Assembly (NCBI GenBank): GCA_005884155.1
Contig: VAXD01000143.1
Span: 1,334 to 9,804 of the forward strand
Length of the DNA: 8,471 nt
Source of the DNA: Actinomycetota bacterium
GTDB lineage: Bacteria; Actinomycetota; Thermoleophilia; Gaiellales; Gaiellaceae
Direction of reading: 5' to 3'
Shown here: in pieces, positions 6,780 through 8,471 of the stretch
Layout of the letters: every line of letters starts with the position of its first letter
Position numbering within the stretch: the stretch's first letter is position 1
Notes under the pieces: generated by a model
Told to the model about the DNA's origin: nothing
Databases searched by the model: none
What the model saw: the letters and a program-made list of their open reading frames with translations, nothing else
Position numbers and translations under genes: made by a program

Positions 6780-7159
6780 CAGCCCTGCGTCATCGGCCCG
6801 TCGCCGGGGCCGGTGTTCGGCGCGCCGAAGGCGATCAGCTCGGCGCCTTCGGGCCCGCCCTCGAGGTTGCGCATCGTCTCACGGTGGATCCGTACGGCAT
6901 CGAGCGGCTTCAGGTCGAGCACTTCGTCGTCGAGCTTGATCCGCGCGGTGCCGTTGATCAGCACGTAGACCTCTTCTTGCACGTTGTGCTGGTGCCCGAA
7001 AGGCATGCGGAAGTTTGGCGCGACGCGCAGGTAGCTGATGCCCGCGTTCTCCATCTCGAGCGGGACGCGCGCGCTGCGGAACTCGAGATCGGGCGACATG
7101 TCGAACTTCGGCGCCTGGTCCTCGACTTCTTTGAGGTTCAGATGCGTGTAGCCGGCCAT
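6767..7159 (-). CDS. Small single-domain cupin protein
   Basis: This 130-residue protein has one cupin beta-barrel. The first cupin motif is FGHQHNVQEEVYVLING (54-70), with candidate metal ligands His56, His58 and Glu62 or Glu63. The second motif, KPLDAVRIHRETMRNLEGG (84-102), aligns with the usual PxDxVxIPxGTxH pattern but has Arg97 where the fourth ligand, His, is normal. C-terminal AFGAPNTG and QGWWMD resemble a cupin group I recall from actinobacteria; its function is unassigned. It may be a sugar/amino-acid isomerase-like enzyme, a ligand sensor or a storage-type cupin, and nothing here decides between them. ATG at 7159 has a strong ribosome site (GAGGAGG). The gene is upstream of and overlaps lysA, suggesting a two-gene operon, and is divergent from leuS. 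Confidence 0.85.
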   Translation of the reverse strand: MAGYTHLNLKEVEDQAPKFDMSPDLEFRSARVPLEMENAGISYLRVAPNFRMPFGHQHNVQEEVYVLINGTARIKLDDEVLDLKPLDAVRIHRETMRNLEGGPEGAELIAFGAPNTGPGDGPMTQGWWMD

Positions 7160-7163
7160 ATTT

Positions 7164-7170
7164 CCTCCTC
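7164..7170 (-). promoter_or_regulatory. Strong ribosome binding site of the cupin-lysA unit
   Basis: On the minus strand GAGGAGG is followed by AAAT and the ATG at 7159. It fixes the cupin start. It differs from the transporter and phosphoesterase genes, which have weak or no such site. Confidence 0.7.
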
Positions 7171-7179
7171 GTTTTCGCT

Positions 7180-7188
7180 TGCTAGAGT
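7180..7188 (+). promoter_or_regulatory. Candidate extended -10 promoter for the leuS leader
   Basis: TGC directly followed by TAGAGT matches an extended -10 element (TGn-TANNNT). It lies in a markedly AT-rich island (about 7160-7197) within GC-rich DNA. Seven bases separate it from the ATG at 7196, so transcription would start at or beside that ATG, giving a leaderless message for the short leader reading frame. No good -35 is seen (TTTCCT at 7161-7166 is weak), which is acceptable for an extended -10 promoter. Confidence 0.45.
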
Positions 7189-7195
7189 GTTTTTA

Positions 7196-7216
7196 ATGCA
7201 GCAGCTTCTCGAGTAG
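7196..7216 (+). CDS. Putative leucine-rich leader peptide of leuS (MQQLLE)
   Basis: A six-codon reading frame, ATG CAG CAG CTT CTC GAG TAG, lies between the candidate promoter and the attenuator-like hairpins ahead of leuS. It contains two adjacent leucine codons, CTT (7205-7207) and CTC (7208-7210). CTT appears uncommon in this GC-rich window. This is the layout of leader peptides whose ribosome stalls when the charged cognate tRNA is scarce. No Shine-Dalgarno sequence is visible, but the -10 spacing would make it leaderless. A frame this short can arise by chance, so the support is its content and position: leucine codons upstream of leucyl-tRNA synthetase, with a terminator between. Confidence 0.45.
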   Translation: MQQLLE

Positions 7217-7220
7217 CGCA

Positions 7221-7254
7221 GGAAGCGAACGCGGCGAACGCCGCGGCGGCTTCC
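7221..7254 (+). promoter_or_regulatory. Long GC hairpin in the leuS leader
   Basis: GGAAGC (7221-7226) pairs with GCTTCC (7249-7254). Inside it, CGCGGC (7230-7235) pairs with GCCGCG (7240-7245) around a GAAC loop, leaving a 3x3 internal loop. It starts 4 bases after the leader-peptide stop and ends 2 bases before the terminator stem. It could serve as the 2:3-type or protector hairpin of an attenuator. GGAAGC can alternatively pair with the leucine-codon region (7204-7209). Confidence 0.5.
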
Positions 7255-7256
7255 CC

Positions 7257-7289
7257 AGGGCCTCTCTCGCGAGAGGTCTTTTTGTTTTT
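7257..7289 (+). terminator. Intrinsic terminator (attenuator) just upstream of leuS
   Basis: The perfect stem CCTCTC (7261-7266) / GAGAGG (7271-7276) has a TCGC loop. It extends outward with AGGG / TCTT through wobble and A-T pairs to about 10 bp. CTTTTTGTTTTT follows directly (7278-7289). It is oriented to stop plus-strand transcription and ends 11 nt before the leuS ATG. The only upstream plus-strand gene ends 1.75 kb away, so it is best explained as an attenuator of leuS. Confidence 0.75.
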
Positions 7290-7291
7290 CT

Positions 7292-7296
7292 GGAGG
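7292..7296 (+). promoter_or_regulatory. Ribosome binding site of leuS
   Basis: GGAGG is followed by CGAG and the ATG at 7301. The site lies directly after the terminator T-run. Bases 7296-7301 (GCGAGA) are complementary to TCTCGC (7265-7270) in the terminator stem and loop, so access to this site could depend on leader folding; that is inference. Confidence 0.65.
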
Positions 7297-7300
7297 CGAG

Positions 7301-8471
7301 ATGGAACCGTACGACCCGCACGCAATCGAGGCGAAATGGCAGAAGGTCTGGGAGGAGGCCGACGCCTTCTCGGTCCCGAATCCCGCGCCGGGAACGCCGC
7401 GGAATCCCGACAAGCGCTACGTGCTCGAGCAGCTGCCGTATCCGTCGGGAACGCTGCACATGGGCCACATGCTGGTCTACACCCTGGGCGACGTCCGCGC
7501 GCACTTCCAGCGGCGCACCGGCCACGAGGTGATGCGCCCGATGGGCTGGGACTCGTTCGGCCTGCCGGCCGAGAACGCCGCCATTCGCGGTGGCGACCCT
7601 CCGCGTGAGACGGTCGAGCGCAACATCGAGCACATCCGCGCGTTCATGAAGCGCGTCGGCTGGGCGATCGACTGGGACCGGGAGCTGGCCGCGCATCGGC
7701 CTGACTACTACCGCTGGACGCAGTGGCTCTTCCTGAAGCTGTACGAGGCCGGGCTGGCCTATCGCAAGGCCGCGCCGGTGAACTGGTGCCCGAACGACCA
7801 GACGGTCCTGGCGAACGAGCAGGTGAAGGACGGCCGCTGCGAACGCTGCGGCGCGGTCGTCGAGGCGCGCAACCTGGAGCAGTGGTTCTTCCGGACGACC
7901 GCCTACGCGGACGAGCTGCTCGACTTCGAGGGGCTGCAGTGGCCCGAGCGGATCATCGCGATGCAGCGAAACTGGATCGGCCGCTCCGAAGGCGCAGAGA
8001 TCCTGTTCCGGATCGAGGAGCTGGATGTCGACGTGCCGGTGTTCACGACGCGGCCCGACACGGTCTTCGGCGCGACCTTCTTCGTCTTCGCTCCCGAGAA
8101 CGAGCTGGTTCCGCGCCTGGCCGAGGGGACGGAGCAGTCCGACGAGGTCATGGAGTACGTGCGGCGTGCGGCGGCCAGGTCATCGGCCGAGCGGATCGAC
8201 CCGGATCGTGAGAAGACCGGCGTCTTCACGGGCCGGTACGCGACCAACCCGGCAACCGGCGAGCCGATCCCGGTCTGGGTCTCGGACTACGTGCTGATGG
8301 AGTACGGGACGGGCGCGATCATGGCCGTGCCCGCGCACGACGAGCGGGACTTCGCGTTCGCGCAGCGGTTCGGGCTGCCTGTGCGGACAGTCGTCGTGCC
8401 TGAGGACGAGGACGGCCCGGCTGAGGGCGCATTCGTCGAGCATTCGGACAACGAGCGGCTGGTCGACTCGG
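7301..8471 (+). CDS. leuS: Leucyl-tRNA synthetase, N-terminal part (cut by window end)
   Basis: This class I aminoacyl-tRNA synthetase charges tRNA-Leu with leucine in the cytoplasm. The first 390 codons are present, and the frame stays open to the last base of the window. Visible in order are: the N-terminal IEAKWQKVW (9-17); the ATP-binding HIGH signature as PYPSGTLHMGHM (46-57); GWDSFGLPAENAA (82-94); and the bacterial LeuS zinc-knuckle region NWCPND...CERC with Cys163, 180 and 183. After that comes MQRNWIGRSEG (221-231), then the CP1 editing domain with the threonine-rich TTRPDTVFG (249-257) and MEYGTGAIMAVPAHDERDF (333-351), whose HDxRD Asp is the conserved editing residue. The remainder of CP1, the KMSKS loop and the anticodon-binding domain lie beyond the window. 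The ATG at 7301 follows GGAGG. The leader carries a terminator and a leucine-codon reading frame, suggesting transcription attenuation. The gene is divergent from the cupin-lysA unit. Confidence 0.95.
   Translation, partial: MEPYDPHAIEAKWQKVWEEADAFSVPNPAPGTPRNPDKRYVLEQLPYPSGTLHMGHMLVYTLGDVRAHFQRRTGHEVMRPMGWDSFGLPAENAAIRGGDPPRETVERNIEHIRAFMKRVGWAIDWDRELAAHRPDYYRWTQWLFLKLYEAGLAYRKAAPVNWCPNDQTVLANEQVKDGRCERCGAVVEARNLEQWFFRTTAYADELLDFEGLQWPERIIAMQRNWIGRSEGAEILFRIEELDVDVPVFTTRPDTVFGATFFVFAPENELVPRLAEGTEQSDEVMEYVRRAAARSSAERIDPDREKTGVFTGRYATNPATGEPIPVWVSDYVLMEYGTGAIMAVPAHDERDFAFAQRFGLPVRTVVVPEDEDGPAEGAFVEHSDNERLVDS

Noticed and set aside
5721..6968. Long plus-strand open frame (415 codons) opposite lysA and the cupin gene
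   Set aside because: It is a shadow of two well-supported genes, and no domain is recognisable.
7257..7289. Terminator hairpin serving the upstream phosphoesterase
   Set aside because: The phosphoesterase ends at 5503, and everything between is coding on the other strand. Placement 11 nt before the leuS ATG fits attenuation far better.
7160..7300. T-box riboswitch upstream of leuS
   Set aside because: The only TGG in the leader is at the ribosome site (7291-7293), so the UGGN bulge that pairs with the tRNA acceptor end is missing. The roughly 100 nt before the terminator is also short for a Stem I plus specifier loop. CCGCG at 7241-7245 is part of a simple hairpin.

Overview
This 8.5 kb window is high-GC and tightly packed, with genes on both strands and almost no intergenic DNA. 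The proteins read like those of a high-GC Gram-positive actinobacterium. Thermoleophilia-type relatives seem plausible from the small cupin and the overall style, but that placement is inference from memory; no database search was possible. No CRISPR array, tRNA, rRNA, insertion sequence or obvious foreign island is visible. Most genes are ordinary metabolic or transport genes.

Layout. (1) 14-3151, plus strand: the membrane and solute-binding parts of a LivH/LivM/LivK-type (HAAT) ABC importer, in the order permease, permease, binding protein. The two ATPases are not in the window and probably lie upstream. (2) 3144-4070, minus strand: a 10-helix EamA/DMT-family transporter, convergent with the binding protein. 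(3) 4129-5503, plus strand: an exported phosphoesterase of the phospholipase C / acid phosphatase family (PF04185). It is split by a one-base frameshift near 4339-4352 that separates its first metal-binding motif from the rest. (4) 5496-7159, minus strand: a small cupin protein followed by diaminopimelate decarboxylase (lysA), overlapping by 13 nt. (5) 7301 to the window end, plus strand: the N-terminal 390 codons of leucyl-tRNA synthetase (leuS), divergent from the cupin gene.

The part most worth a second look is the 141 bp region between the cupin gene and leuS. On the leuS strand it holds an extended -10 promoter-like sequence, a six-codon reading frame MQQLLE with two adjacent leucine codons, a long GC hairpin, and a strong intrinsic terminator hairpin with a T-run. 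The terminator ends about 11 nt before the leuS start codon. No plus-strand gene upstream needs this terminator, so the arrangement looks like leucine-responsive transcription attenuation of leuS. No T-box UGGN signature is present.

Other observations are three TANNNT-N7/8-start arrangements that suggest leaderless transcripts; two convergent gene pairs that overlap by the same octamer TCAGGTAG; and a cupin in which an arginine replaces the usual fourth metal-ligand histidine.
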